From positions 1-64,000 of the forward strand of contig JAFVTI010000008.1 in NCBI GenBank assembly GCA_017503325.1: a DNA stretch of 64,000 nt. Reading direction: 5' to 3'. Below, one piece after another: positions 50,994-60,175 of the stretch (position 1 is the first letter of the stretch; the number at the start of each line of letters is the position of its first letter). Under the pieces are notes generated by a model, which worked only from the letters and a program-made list of their open reading frames with translations, was not told the DNA's origin and did no database searches. The position numbers and the translations under genes were made by a program. This stretch comes from Clostridia bacterium (GTDB lineage Bacteria > Bacillota > Clostridia > Oscillospirales > CAG-272).

Positions 50994-53045
50994 TTACGCG
51001 TCCTTTTCGACCACGAAATATGCCATACTGCCCGCAGGAACAATGGCTTTGCCCTCTTGTACGCAGCCGTGACCGCCCACGGCGACAATGGGTTTTTTAA
51101 GGTCAAATCCCTTTTCCGCATCGGTGTTATTAAAGAGGTGAATGACCTCATACGAGCCGTTGACAAGTCGCTTTTCGTAAATGCCGCCAAGGGTATCGGA
51201 AAGCGTATTCTTCTCTACCCCTGCCTCGGCAAGCAGCTTTTGTGCAAACGATGCAAGACGCTGATCATGGGTGTCATGATAGCTATATCCAATAGAAAAT
51301 CCGAACAAGTAAACCTTACCCTTGCCGTAGCTGTACTTCTGCACCGCAGAACTGCCGTCGCGCCAGGTTGCCACCGCCTCGCCGCCTTCGTGACGGTAGA
51401 AGGTTCTGTAAGGACGAATGCGCACAAGCTCACCGTCAATCTCGACAAACTCCTCAGCCACCATGCGTCGCTCGGTCATTCTTGCGGTAAAGAGCGGCTT
51501 GCAGGCAATGTCGTAAGGCTGCATCCAGGTGTTCATCCGGCGCATACCAAAGCCCTCGTCTGCAAGGATCGTACCGCCGCCCGCTACGAACGCCTCCAAA
51601 TGGGGCACGATCTGCGGATCAAGCATGGTATAGTAGGGGAAGTACAGCACCTTGTATTTTGCAAACTCCTCGGGGCGGGATGCACTGACGTAATCCACGG
51701 CGTAATCGCTGTTGCGCAGCAAACGGTACATGCCCGCATGCGCGTTGCGATAGTAGAACTGCGGATTTGCAAACTCAAAGGAGAAATCCGCGCCGCAGGC
51801 GTCCTCAATCTCGGAAAGCAGCATGGAATTAAAGTCAAACACGATGGCGACCTCGGCATCCTTGACCTCGGCACCCGCCAGATACTGCATATTTTTCTTA
51901 AGATCCGCGCCGAAATCGCCAACAGTCTGCAACACGGGGCGAGGGCTGCCGTCCATACGGACAAGTCCCGCGCAATCCTGCTCGTGGCCAAGTCGTTCAG
52001 CTCTGTACTGCCAATACACCATGCCCTTTGCACCACCTGCCAAGGAAGCATAGGTCTTGAACTCCATGTCAAAGGGGGTGTCATACTTGTACTTGAACAT
52101 GCCAAGTCCGGGATAGATCTCGTGAATGAAATAATTCTTGTCTACCGAACGAAGAAAATCGTGCAGCATCATGAAATCAAGGCGTTGCTCGTGCGTGCGC
52201 ATCTCGGTGTCGCAAGGAATGCTGGTTCCCCAGAAATCCACCGCCTTTGACACCTCGTAATCGTCGCAAACGTCGGAAATGGAAAGCTGGAACGCACTTG
52301 TAAAGCCCACGTGCGCCATGATGGGTCGCTCTTTATCATACTTGCGCACACCCTCGTACACAAAACGCAGCCAATCGTGCAGCTCTGCCGAGCCCTTGTA
52401 TTTTTTGAACTCATAGATATCCCAATATCCGTGCGGCATAGCGGGCAGGGCAATCGTTTCAAAGCTATCCTCCGCCGCGCCGTAAAACGCATTCAGCTTT
52501 TCCACCGTGCCGAATTTCTTTTGCAGATATTTGCCGTATCCTGCACGGCAGTATTTGCAGAAGCAATCCTCAATGGGGCGGTTACGGATCTCGTTCCAGG
52601 CGTTCCAAAGGATCAGATTTTTGCGCCCCGCATAACGCTCGGCTACCTTTTCAACAAATCTCTTGGCAGCCGCCTGCACGTGGGGATTGGTAAAGCAAGG
52701 ACGCCAGCCGCCGTAAAACGCACCGTGCGAGCCGCCGAGAAGCTGCTCACCGCGCGGGCCGATACGCGCGCCCTCGAATTCTTCAAACACGTATTGGGGG
52801 GCACATTCCAGCAAGAACTTGATGATGACCTTACGGTTATACTTCTCGGCAAGATCCATCAGCCTATCCACGTCGGAAAAATCGTAAACACCCTTCTGAC
52901 GCTCATTCCAACGCCAGTTGATGCGAATCTGGAAGGTATCCAAATGAGCGTCACCGAGAGCGGCAATATCCCCTTCCCATTCCTCGGGCAGCGGGGTGGG
53001 CGAACGGTAATACTGCGTACCGTGAATGATTTCATCAAAAAACAT
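50994..53045 (-). CDS. GH42-type beta-galactosidase
   Basis: 683 residues. GH-A barrel with catalytic acid in LWNAWNEIRNR (about 151-161; Glu at NEI), zinc-type Cys cluster DCFCKYCRAGYGKYL, and the nucleophile region FIHEIYPG (about 310). A Rossmann-like segment (LYFPYYTMLDPQI) and a beta C-terminal domain (YEVIHLFNN) follow. It hydrolyses beta-galactosides in the cytoplasm; no signal peptide. ATG at 53045 follows GAAAGGA; the upstream frame lacks a ribosome site. Fits the neighbouring carbohydrate genes. Confidence 0.85.
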   Translation of the reverse strand: MFFDEIIHGTQYYRSPTPLPEEWEGDIAALGDAHLDTFQIRINWRWNERQKGVYDFSDVDRLMDLAEKYNRKVIIKFLLECAPQYVFEEFEGARIGPRGEQLLGGSHGAFYGGWRPCFTNPHVQAAAKRFVEKVAERYAGRKNLILWNAWNEIRNRPIEDCFCKYCRAGYGKYLQKKFGTVEKLNAFYGAAEDSFETIALPAMPHGYWDIYEFKKYKGSAELHDWLRFVYEGVRKYDKERPIMAHVGFTSAFQLSISDVCDDYEVSKAVDFWGTSIPCDTEMRTHEQRLDFMMLHDFLRSVDKNYFIHEIYPGLGMFKYKYDTPFDMEFKTYASLAGGAKGMVYWQYRAERLGHEQDCAGLVRMDGSPRPVLQTVGDFGADLKKNMQYLAGAEVKDAEVAIVFDFNSMLLSEIEDACGADFSFEFANPQFYYRNAHAGMYRLLRNSDYAVDYVSASRPEEFAKYKVLYFPYYTMLDPQIVPHLEAFVAGGGTILADEGFGMRRMNTWMQPYDIACKPLFTARMTERRMVAEEFVEIDGELVRIRPYRTFYRHEGGEAVATWRDGSSAVQKYSYGKGKVYLFGFSIGYSYHDTHDQRLASFAQKLLAEAGVEKNTLSDTLGGIYEKRLVNGSYEVIHLFNNTDAEKGFDLKKPIVAVGGHGCVQEGKAIVPAGSMAYFVVEKDA

Positions 53046-53142
53046 AAAATCCGTCCTTTCTTCAAAGCTGCAAAAAGCGGCAGCTCTGCGCTTGCCCGCT
53101 TTCCCCATCTTTTTTCCAAGAAATGCATTTTCTCACACGCAT

Positions 53143-53171
53143 ATTATACACTCCCCTGCCTTTTTTGTCAA
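53143..53171 (-). promoter_or_regulatory. promoter of the GH42 gene
   Basis: TTGACA (53166-53171), 17 bp, TATAAT (53143-53148) on the minus strand. Confidence 0.75.
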
Positions 53172-53184
53172 GGCGAGGGCATAC

Positions 53185-53209
53185 AAAAAGGGGCTTGCGC
53201 CCCTTTTTA
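53185..53209. terminator. terminator of spoIVA
   Basis: AAAAAGGGGC and GCCCCTTTTT around TTGC, T-runs both sides. Confidence 0.75.
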
Positions 53210-53212
53210 CAT

Positions 53213-54691
53213 TTACAAAATAATACAGATCAGACCGTTGCTTCCCTCGTTGATGATCTTTTCAAGCGTATCGCCGATCTTGGTGCGCGAGGCCTCGGGC
53301 ATATGCTCCAGCTTTGCGTGCAGCCCCTCGTTGACCAGCTCATAAAGGCTCTTGCCGAACATGTTGGATTCCCAGATCTTTTTGGGATCCTCCTCAAATT
53401 CGCGCAGCATATACTTGACCAAGTCCTCACTCTGCTGCTCGCTGCCCACCATGGGGCTGACCTCAGCCGAGATATTGGCGCGGATCATATGGATCGATTG
53501 CGCGCCAGCGCGCAGCTTGACACCGTAACCGCCCGCTTGCTTGACGATGCAGGGCTCCTCCAGCGTCATATCCTCAATATCGGGCATGACGATGCCGTAC
53601 CCTTTCTGCTCGGCATCGCGCAAAGCACCCTCGATCTTGTTGTATTCCTCTTGCACCACAGCCAGGCGACGCAAAAGCGCGATCAGCTCCTGCTCCCCCT
53701 CGATCTCAAAGCCCGTCAGCTCGCTGATGACCTGATAGTAAAGGCCATCGATGGGATCGAGCGAGATACGAACCTTGCCCGTACCGAGATCGATGGAGTT
53801 GATCTCAGCCGACTTGACGTATTCGTTCTCGCCCAGATCCGCAAACGCGCCCTTAACGTCTCCGATCTTGCTCACGCGATCGGCACATTTGCGGATCGAC
53901 GACAAAAGAGAGCAGCGGATAGGATGATCGGCGTCCAACGCACGCGTCCACTCGGGCAGGTGCAGCGCGATCTCGGATACGGGAAACTCATGCAGCACAA
54001 GCTCTAAGATATGGCGGATATCCTCGGCGTCAAGCTCCAGACAGGACACGAGTGCAACAGGCACGCCGTACTTCTCCTCCAGCTCAAAGGCTAGATTCAT
54101 GGCACTCTCGCTTGACGGATTGACCGAATTGAGAATCATGGCAAACGGCTTGCCAAGTGCTTTGAGCTCGCCCACGATGCGCTCCTCGGCCTCCACGTAG
54201 CTTTGGCGCGAGATATCACCGATACTGCCGTCGGTGGTGATCAGCATGCCGATGGTAGCGTGCTCGGTAATGACCTTGTGCGTGCCCATCTCGGCCGCCT
54301 CGACAAAGGGCATGGGCTCCTCCTGCCAGGGCGTGCGCACCATACGCGGCTGGCCGTTTTCAATGGTGCCGAGTGCCTCGGGCACGATATAGCCCACGCA
54401 ATCGATCATTTTGACGCGCAGCGAGGCGCAATCGTCGATCTGAATGGACACGGCCTCGTCGGGAATGAACTTGGGCTCGGTAGTCATGACCGTTTTGCCG
54501 GCGGCAGACTGCGGCATTTCGTCACGCGCACGCTCACGCGAATAGCCCTCGCCGATATTGGGCAGCACGAGGGCCTCCATAAAGCGTTTGATAAAGGTGG
54601 ATTTCCCGGTACGTACGGGGCCGACGACCCCGATATAGACGTCGCCGCCCGTACGCTCGGCAATATCTTGATAAATGGAATGTTCAGGCAT
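53213..54691 (-). CDS. spoIVA: stage IV sporulation protein A
   Basis: 492 residues, full length for the family. SpoIVA is the ATPase that polymerises on the forespore and anchors the spore coat. Walker A GPVRTGKS (24-31), conserved N-terminus with TTEPKFIPDEAV, and the C-terminal end GSNGLICIIL. It marks the organism as an endospore former. ATG follows GGGGAGGA. A mother-cell (SigE) promoter is expected in this family but no convincing SigE box could be read in the 40 bases upstream. Confidence 0.97.
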   Translation of the reverse strand: MPEHSIYQDIAERTGGDVYIGVVGPVRTGKSTFIKRFMEALVLPNIGEGYSRERARDEMPQSAAGKTVMTTEPKFIPDEAVSIQIDDCASLRVKMIDCVGYIVPEALGTIENGQPRMVRTPWQEEPMPFVEAAEMGTHKVITEHATIGMLITTDGSIGDISRQSYVEAEERIVGELKALGKPFAMILNSVNPSSESAMNLAFELEEKYGVPVALVSCLELDAEDIRHILELVLHEFPVSEIALHLPEWTRALDADHPIRCSLLSSIRKCADRVSKIGDVKGAFADLGENEYVKSAEINSIDLGTGKVRISLDPIDGLYYQVISELTGFEIEGEQELIALLRRLAVVQEEYNKIEGALRDAEQKGYGIVMPDIEDMTLEEPCIVKQAGGYGVKLRAGAQSIHMIRANISAEVSPMVGSEQQSEDLVKYMLREFEEDPKKIWESNMFGKSLYELVNEGLHAKLEHMPEASRTKIGDTLEKIINEGSNGLICIIL

Positions 54692-54798
54692 AATGCATCC
54701 TCCCCTGATTTGTTTCGCTATAATTTATGAGGGAGAGGGCAAAGTTAGAACAAGGAATGAGAAATTGCTTGACTTTTGCGGTGCGGACAAGTTTTCTC

Positions 54799-55170
54799 GG
54801 ATGAAAGTTTTGATCACCGTCACCCAAATGGACCACCCCCACAGGATAAAAGTTTGGGTCGAGCCTTTTCAAAGGCTCGCACGGGTCGAGGGCGTGAAGC
54901 CCTCGTCGCGCCCGCAGGCGCGAATTTTTTCTCGCCGTTTTTTTGGTTCTTTTTTTGCGGCTACTTGCTCAAAAAAAGAACGGAGAAACTTTATCAATAT
55001 AACACATCCTAACCCATTTCCCACTTTTTTCTTTGACACCTCGGGCGCAAAGAAAAAAGTTCACAAAAAAGAAACGCCGAGAATATGTCGCGCCTGCGGG
55101 CGCGACTTGGGGCTCTGCCCCAAGTCCCCGCGACCTTTTTGAAAAAAGGTCGATCAAAAACTTTCACAAG
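54799..55170 (-). repeat. compound palindromic repeat R3
   Basis: Core (minus orientation) TAGGATGTGTTATATTG then CTCCGTTCTTTTTTTG at 54971-55013. Outer ends GGATGAAAGTTTTGATC and GATCAAAAACTTTCAC are inverted copies. Hairpins: GAGCCTTTTCAAAGGCTC, GAGGGCGTGAAGCCCTC, CGCGCCcgcAGGCGCG on one side; CTTTTTTCTTTG..CAAAGAAAAAAG, CGCGCCTGCGGGCGCG, GGGGCTCTGCCCC, GACCTTTTTGAAAAAAGGTC on the other. Gene-free. Confidence 0.75.
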
Positions 55171-55191
55171 AGAGGTTGTTTTAGCTAAAAC

Positions 55192-55223
55192 AAAACCGCA
55201 GGGGTTTTCCCCTGCGGTTTTAT
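55192..55223 (-). terminator. terminator of the transketolase operon
   Basis: AAAACCGCAGGGG and CCCCTGCGGTTTT stem, TTTT loop; TGTTTTAG follows on the minus strand. Confidence 0.75.
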
Positions 55224-55233
55224 CACTTTATTT

Positions 55234-56184
55234 TTACTTCTTGAGTGCAATCGCTTTCTTTGCCTTATCTGCAATATTTGCAGGTGTCAGGCCGTACATT
55301 TCCAGCAGCGGAGGCACCTTGCCGCTTCTGCCGAATACGTCCTCAGTACCCACACTCAGCACAGGTACGGGACAGCCCTCGCATACTGCCTGTGAAACCG
55401 CTGCGCCAAGGCCGCCGATCACGTTATGCTCCTCAGCTGTGACGATCGCGCCGGTCTCTGCTGCAGCCTTGCAAATCAGCTCTGCATCAAACGGCTTGAG
55501 CGTGTGGATATTGATCACTCTTGCATCAATGCCCTCGCCTGCCAGCATCTCAGCCGCCTCCAACGCCATGGAAACCATGTAGCCGGTTGCAACCAAGGTC
55601 ACGTCCTTGCCGTCGCGCAGCACAACGCCCTTGCCCAGCTCAAACGTGTAAGTCTCCTCGTCGTTGATCACGGGCAGCGCGTTTCTGCTGAAGCGGATAT
55701 AGAACGGGCCATATGTTTCCAGCGCACACTTGACTGCCAGTCTTGCTTCAACTGCGTCTGCGGGGTTGATGACCGTCATGCCGGGAATGGTGCGCATCAG
55801 CGCAAGATCCTCCAGGCACTGGTGCGTCGCACCGTCCTCACCTACCGCCAGACCTGCGTGCGTTGCACCGATCTTGACGTTGAGGTGGGGGTATCCGATT
55901 GCATTTCTGACCTGCTCGAATGCTCTGCCTGCCGCAAACATGGCAAAAGAGGACGCAAACGCGGTCTTGCCTGCTGCCGCAAGTCCTGCAGCCACGCAGA
56001 TCATGTTGCCCTCTGCAATGCCGCAATCAAAAAATCTGTCGGGGTAAGCCTTCTTGAAGGTCACGGTCTTGGTTGCCTCTGCAAGGTCGGCATCCAGCAC
56101 CACGAAATCATATTGCTCTGCAAATTCCACCAGCGCCTTGCCGTATACGTCTCTGGTGGCTACCTTATCACCAAGCTTATACAT
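55234..56184 (-). CDS. transketolase, C-terminal subunit
   Basis: 316 residues: the pyrimidine-binding and C-terminal domains of transketolase (YDFVVLDADLAEATKT, RFFDCGIAEGNMICVAAGL with the catalytic Glu, then a transketolase C domain). With the upstream subunit it forms the split enzyme of the pentose phosphate pathway common in clostridia. Starts 4 bases after the N-subunit stop with GGAGGA. Confidence 0.93.
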   Translation of the reverse strand: MYKLGDKVATRDVYGKALVEFAEQYDFVVLDADLAEATKTVTFKKAYPDRFFDCGIAEGNMICVAAGLAAAGKTAFASSFAMFAAGRAFEQVRNAIGYPHLNVKIGATHAGLAVGEDGATHQCLEDLALMRTIPGMTVINPADAVEARLAVKCALETYGPFYIRFSRNALPVINDEETYTFELGKGVVLRDGKDVTLVATGYMVSMALEAAEMLAGEGIDARVINIHTLKPFDAELICKAAAETGAIVTAEEHNVIGGLGAAVSQAVCEGCPVPVLSVGTEDVFGRSGKVPPLLEMYGLTPANIADKAKKAIALKK

Positions 56185-56188
56185 CTGC

Positions 56189-57019
56189 TCAGTCCTCCTT
56201 TGCGCTCAGCTCTGCCACAGCGGCCGCATACTGCTCGTCATTGGGAGCAGAGCCATGCCACTTGACCTGATTTTCCATAAAGGAAACGCCCTTGCCCTTG
56301 GTCGTGTTCATGACGATGGCAGCGGGTGCACCCTTGACAGCCTTGGCCTTTTCCAAGGCCTCTTCAATCTGCTCAAAATCGTGACCGTCGATGGTCTGTA
56401 CGAAGAATCCGAACGCCTCGAGCTTGGACTCAAAGGGTGCGGGGCTGATGACCTCGGCAACCGGGCCGTCGATCTGCAGACCGTTGGAGTCGATGATCAA
56501 GCACAGATTATCCAGCGCATAGTGAGCCGCAAACATGCAAGCCTCCCAGATCTGGCCCTCCTCGCTCTCGCCGTCGCCTACGATGGCATAGGTGCGATAA
56601 TCCTTACCGTCGATCTTGGCAGCCAAAGCCATACCGCAGGCAGCGGAAAATCCAAGACCGAGCGAGCCCGTGGACATATCCACACCGGGAATATGCTTCA
56701 TATCGGGATGACCCTGCAGGATGGAATCGTGCTGACGCAGCGTAGAAAGCAGCGCCTTGTCAAAATATCCGCGCTCTGCCAGCGCCGCATATAAAGCGGG
56801 TGCACAGTGGCCCTTGGACAGAACCAATCTGTCGCGGTTCTCATCCTTGGGGTTTGCGGGATCGATGTTCATGTGGTCAAAATACAGGTAAGCGAGCAGG
56901 TCGGAGATCGACATGGATCCGCCCGGGTGACCCGATTTTGCAGCGTGCGTTTCTTCCAGCACGCCAAGACGAATGGCCGTAGCCTTTTCCTTAAGCATTT
57001 GCAGCTTTTCTGTGTTCAT
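56189..57019 (-). CDS. transketolase, N-terminal subunit
   Basis: 276 residues: the TPP pyrophosphate-binding half. HAAKSGHPGGSMSISDLLAYLY near the start, GSLGLGFSAACGMALAAK, and the TPP motif VGDGESEEGQIWEA (about 150-163). It needs the C-terminal subunit for activity. ATG at 57019 follows AAAGGGGAA; a longer reading would extend into repeat R4. Promoter at 57056-57085. Confidence 0.93.
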   Translation of the reverse strand: MNTEKLQMLKEKATAIRLGVLEETHAAKSGHPGGSMSISDLLAYLYFDHMNIDPANPKDENRDRLVLSKGHCAPALYAALAERGYFDKALLSTLRQHDSILQGHPDMKHIPGVDMSTGSLGLGFSAACGMALAAKIDGKDYRTYAIVGDGESEEGQIWEACMFAAHYALDNLCLIIDSNGLQIDGPVAEVISPAPFESKLEAFGFFVQTIDGHDFEQIEEALEKAKAVKGAPAAIVMNTTKGKGVSFMENQVKWHGSAPNDEQYAAAVAELSAKED

Positions 57020-57055
57020 GGGACGTTCCCCTTTCGTGGCATTTTTTATCACTTT

Positions 57056-57085
57056 ATTATACCATTCACAAGGGATGCTTGTCAA
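57056..57085 (-). promoter_or_regulatory. promoter of the transketolase operon
   Basis: TTGACA (57080-57085), 18 bp, TATAAT (57056-57061) on the minus strand. Confidence 0.8.
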
Positions 57086-57091
57086 GGTGAG

Positions 57092-57506
57092 GAACGAAAG
57101 TTTTTGCCTGCCCTTACCCCAACGGATCACCTCCACAGGATGAAAGTTTTCGCCCGCCTTTTTCAAAAGGCGGCGGGGACATGGGGCGGCGCCCCATGTC
57201 GCGCCCGCAGGCGCGAAACATTCTCGGCGTTTCTTCTTTGCCAAGCTTTCTTCTTTGCGCCCGCGGTGTCAAAGAAGAAAGCGGGTGAAGGGTTAGGATG
57301 TGTTACATTGATAAAGTTTTCTCCGTTCTTTCTTTGGAAAAGTAGGCCAAAGAAAGAACCAAAGAAAGGCCGTATGGAATGTTTCGCCTCTGCGGAGGCG
57401 ACGAGGGCTCTGCCCTCGACCTGCGAGCCTTTGAAAAGGCTCGACCCAAACTTTCATCCTGTGGGGGTGGTCCGTTTGGGTGACAGTGATCAAAACTTTC
57501 ATCAGA
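57092..57506 (+). repeat. compound palindromic repeat R4
   Basis: Best-preserved copy, plus orientation. Core GGTTAGGATGTGTTACATTG then CTCCGTTCTTTCTTTGG at 57290-57336. Left: GCCTTTTTCAAAAGGC, GGGGCGGCGCCCC, CGCGCCCGCAGGCGCG, TTCTTTG..CAAAGAA. Right: TTCTTTCTTTGG..CCAAAGAAAGAA, CGCCTCTGCGGAGGCG, GAGGGCTCTGCCCTC, GAGCCTTTGAAAAGGCTC. Ends are inverted GAAAGTTTT/AAAACTTTC copies. Gene-free. Confidence 0.78.
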
Positions 57507-57546
57507 GCGTCATCGTATCGCTCCCCTTTGTTCACAATCTGTATCT

Positions 57547-57575
57547 TGACAAAGCCCTATAAATATAATAAAATA
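57547..57575 (+). promoter_or_regulatory. promoter of the RNHCP gene
   Basis: TTGACA (57547-57552), 17 bp, TAAAAT (57570-57575). Confidence 0.7.
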
Positions 57576-57605
57576 TAATTAAGTATATCCATCGAGGAGG
57601 CAACC

Positions 57606-57932
57606 ATGGAGCAAAAGCGATTTACCAAAAACGACGACGGCTTTATCTGTGCCCATTGCGGGCGCCAGGTGCAGCCGCTGGGCTATACCTCGCGCAATCA
57701 TTGCCCCTTTTGCCTGTGGTCTATGCACCTCGATGTTTTTCCCGGTGACCGCGCAAGCGATTGCGGCGGCCAAATGGAGCCTGTGCGCGTAGAGCCCGAC
57801 CCCAAAAAGGGCTACGTCATTATCCACCGCTGCACAAAATGCGGTGAGCTGCACCGCAACAAGGCCGCGCACGAGGCAAAGGTTCAGCCCGATAATCTCA
57901 AATTACTCATCTCGCTGACTGCGGGAAGATAA
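57606..57932 (+). CDS. RNHCP-domain zinc protein
   Basis: 108 residues. Two CxxC pairs near FICAHCGRQ and HRCTKCGEL bracket the naming motif SRNHCPFCLWS (about 30-40), a probable zinc-binding fold. RNHCP proteins are small and cytoplasmic and often sit near translation genes; their role is not established. ATG follows GGAGG. First of a plus-strand run of five genes. Confidence 0.88.
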   Translation: MEQKRFTKNDDGFICAHCGRQVQPLGYTSRNHCPFCLWSMHLDVFPGDRASDCGGQMEPVRVEPDPKKGYVIIHRCTKCGELHRNKAAHEAKVQPDNLKLLISLTAGR

Positions 57933-57947
57933 CGAAAGGAGCACGCT

Positions 57948-58880
57948 ATGAAGTATACCGCAACCGCATTTACTCTGCCCTCCTCCGACAAAATTCATAC
58001 CCTTGCCGCCTGGTGCTGGACACCCGAGCGTCCCGTAGGCGTCATTCAGCTCTCGCACGGCATGTGCGAGTACGTGCTGCGCTATGAAAAGTTCGCCGAG
58101 CGTATGTGCGACGCGGGCTTTGCCGTTGTGGGACACGACCACCTCGGCCACGGCCACACCGCAAGGAACGCCGACGAGCTCGGCTACATCACCGACGCCA
58201 AAGATCCTGCACTTTGCTTGGTCAAGGACGTGTACGCCGTCAACGGCTGGATCAAGCAGACCTTTCCCGAGTTGCCAATCATTCTGTACGGTCACAGCAT
58301 GGGCTCTTTCATCGCCCGCTGGGCACTGACCGAATACAAGGACGCATGGAACGCAGCCGTCATTTCGGGCACAGCAGGCCCCGAGGCACCCACAGGTGCG
58401 GGCAAGCTGCTCTGCCGCGTGCTGGGTCTGTTCGGTAAGCATAACCGCTCGAATCTGCTTTACACCATCGCGTTTGGCTCTTATGACAAGCCCTTTGCAT
58501 CCGAGGGTATCAAGAACGCATGGCTGACCCGCGACCGCGCGGTGATCGAAAAATACAACGCCGATCCCTTCTGCTCTTATCGCTTTACAGTCAACGGATA
58601 TCTGACGCTCTTTACGCTGCTTGGCAAGGTATCTGCCAAGGATTGGGCGAAGCAGATGCCGCTTGACCTCCCCATGCTGATCGTCTCGGGCGAGGACGAT
58701 CCCGTGGGCAACTTCGGCAAGGGCGTGCGCCACGTGGAATCGCGCCTGCGCCAGGCAGGGGCAAGCGAGCTTTCCTCCATGTATTTTGAGGGCATGAGAC
58801 ACGAGCCGCACAACGAAGCTGACAATGACAATTTCTACCAGGGCGTGATCAACACCATGCGCCGCATGATCAAGAGGTAA
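57948..58880 (+). CDS. alpha/beta hydrolase (lysophospholipase-like)
   Basis: 310 residues. Nucleophile elbow GHSMGSF (about 122-128), oxyanion region LSHGMCEYVLRYEKF, catalytic Asp in SGEDDPVGNFG and His near MRHEPHNE. It resembles monoacylglycerol lipase-type serine hydrolases. Cytoplasmic, 15 bases after the RNHCP gene. Substrate not known. Confidence 0.88.
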   Translation: MKYTATAFTLPSSDKIHTLAAWCWTPERPVGVIQLSHGMCEYVLRYEKFAERMCDAGFAVVGHDHLGHGHTARNADELGYITDAKDPALCLVKDVYAVNGWIKQTFPELPIILYGHSMGSFIARWALTEYKDAWNAAVISGTAGPEAPTGAGKLLCRVLGLFGKHNRSNLLYTIAFGSYDKPFASEGIKNAWLTRDRAVIEKYNADPFCSYRFTVNGYLTLFTLLGKVSAKDWAKQMPLDLPMLIVSGEDDPVGNFGKGVRHVESRLRQAGASELSSMYFEGMRHEPHNEADNDNFYQGVINTMRRMIKR

Positions 58881-58882
58881 CT

Positions 58883-59332
58883 ATGCAGACACTCAAGCAA
58901 ACCAAGGGCAAGCTGCTTGGCGTGGACTTTGGCGATAAGCGCACCGGCATTGCCGTATCCGACAGCCTGCGCACCATGGCGTCGGGCAGAGAGACCATTT
59001 CGGTGGGCGGCATGGAAAAGACTGCCGAGCGCACGGCCGAGATCGCGCGAGAGCTTGGCGCAGTTGGCGTAGTCGTGGGCGTGCCCGTCAATATGGACGG
59101 CTCGTTCGGCCCTCGCGCACAGCACGCGCAGAAATTCGCCTCAATCCTGCAATACAAGCTGGGCGACGGCATTCACGTTGCCATGCTGGACGAGCGCATG
59201 ACCACCATGGCGGCCTCTCGCTACTTAAACGAAACCGACACGCGCGGGCAGAAAAGAAAGCAGGTCATTGACACGCTTTCTGCCGAGATCATTCTGCAAA
59301 ACGCGCTTGACAAGCTCAAATACATGAATTAA
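58883..59332 (+). CDS. ruvX: YqgF-type Holliday junction resolvase-like nuclease
   Basis: 149 residues, RNase-H-like fold. GVDFGDKRTGIAVSD (13-27) carries the first Asp; GVPVNMDGSFGPRA and LDERMTTMAA carry further conserved residues; the last Asp is in KQVIDTLSAE. Assigned to 16S rRNA 5'-end processing in several bacteria. It begins 2 bases after the hydrolase stop. Confidence 0.93.
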   Translation: MQTLKQTKGKLLGVDFGDKRTGIAVSDSLRTMASGRETISVGGMEKTAERTAEIARELGAVGVVVGVPVNMDGSFGPRAQHAQKFASILQYKLGDGIHVAMLDERMTTMAASRYLNETDTRGQKRKQVIDTLSAEIILQNALDKLKYMN

Positions 59333-59346
59333 AAGGAATCAATATC

Positions 59347-60108
59347 ATGGCAAGATCCTCAACAACCTCCCGTATCATCGGTTGGGCAATCCGCCTCTTG
59401 ATCGGTGCAATGATCTTCTCTGTGGTGGGCGTGCTGCTCTGGCGCATTCTCTCCTCGGGCGATCCCGCATCCATGACCGTGCTGCAGCCCAACGAGCAAA
59501 TTTACGCCGCCTATCAAGAAGAGGGCGAGCAGCTGCAGATTTTGCATCAGCAGCACGATATCATCATCCGCGACGGTCCCTCCAAGGGATATTTCTCGGT
59601 CACGCAGAGCGAATTCATTCCCGCGGCTGACCAGCTGCAAATCACCTTCCGCTACAACAACAGCACGCTCAAATACGTAGCCAATGACTACGGGAAGCCT
59701 GCTCCCTTGGAGCGCGGCAAGGATTGGTTTGACGTTACGGTCACAATCGCCTACGATCTGACGCCGGACAATGCAGACGACAATGACATCAACCATCCCG
59801 ACAGCGTGCGCTTTGAGCGTTATCAGCCCACGGCGTGCGTCAAGGATACCAAAAACCTTTATAACTACGAGAGGCTGACCTTTGACGGCATTGACATCTG
59901 CGCCGGCTTTGATGAGCAAGGGACTCCCATCATGCGCCCCGAGATCCTGGCCGTTTACGTAGACATCTACTTCAACGAGGACCTGGATTACGAGCAAGAG
60001 CCGCTGGGCACGCTTCTGATCTACCTGTACGGCGACGAGCGGAGCGTGCTGGTCGATACCCCTGACAAAAAGGACATTACCGCATTGGAGGTGTTCGGCC
60101 AAAAATAA
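59347..60108 (+). CDS. membrane-anchored hypothetical protein after ruvX
   Basis: 253 residues. One N-terminal helix (IIGWAIRLLIGAMIFSVVGVLLWRIL), then an extracytoplasmic, beta-rich domain with many Asp residues (DNADDNDINHPDS). No family recognised and no catalytic motif. Starts 14 bases after ruvX and probably cotranscribed. Confidence 0.72.
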   Translation: MARSSTTSRIIGWAIRLLIGAMIFSVVGVLLWRILSSGDPASMTVLQPNEQIYAAYQEEGEQLQILHQQHDIIIRDGPSKGYFSVTQSEFIPAADQLQITFRYNNSTLKYVANDYGKPAPLERGKDWFDVTVTIAYDLTPDNADDNDINHPDSVRFERYQPTACVKDTKNLYNYERLTFDGIDICAGFDEQGTPIMRPEILAVYVDIYFNEDLDYEQEPLGTLLIYLYGDERSVLVDTPDKKDITALEVFGQK

Positions 60109-60175
60109 TTGATAGCAGAAAGGCTAATCATTCCGTAGTCCAACCAAATAAAAAATAAGTTGAAAGGATTATACC

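Noticed and set aside
51057..52250. 397-codon plus-strand frame opposite the GH42 gene
   Set aside because: Shadow of the galactosidase.
54692..54740. SigE promoter of spoIVA
   Set aside because: Expected from the family, but no -35/-10 pair close to the consensus could be read.
34804..57506. Repeat elements R1-R4 as CRISPR arrays
   Set aside because: They are not regularly spaced short repeats with unique spacers; the units are mirrored hairpins.
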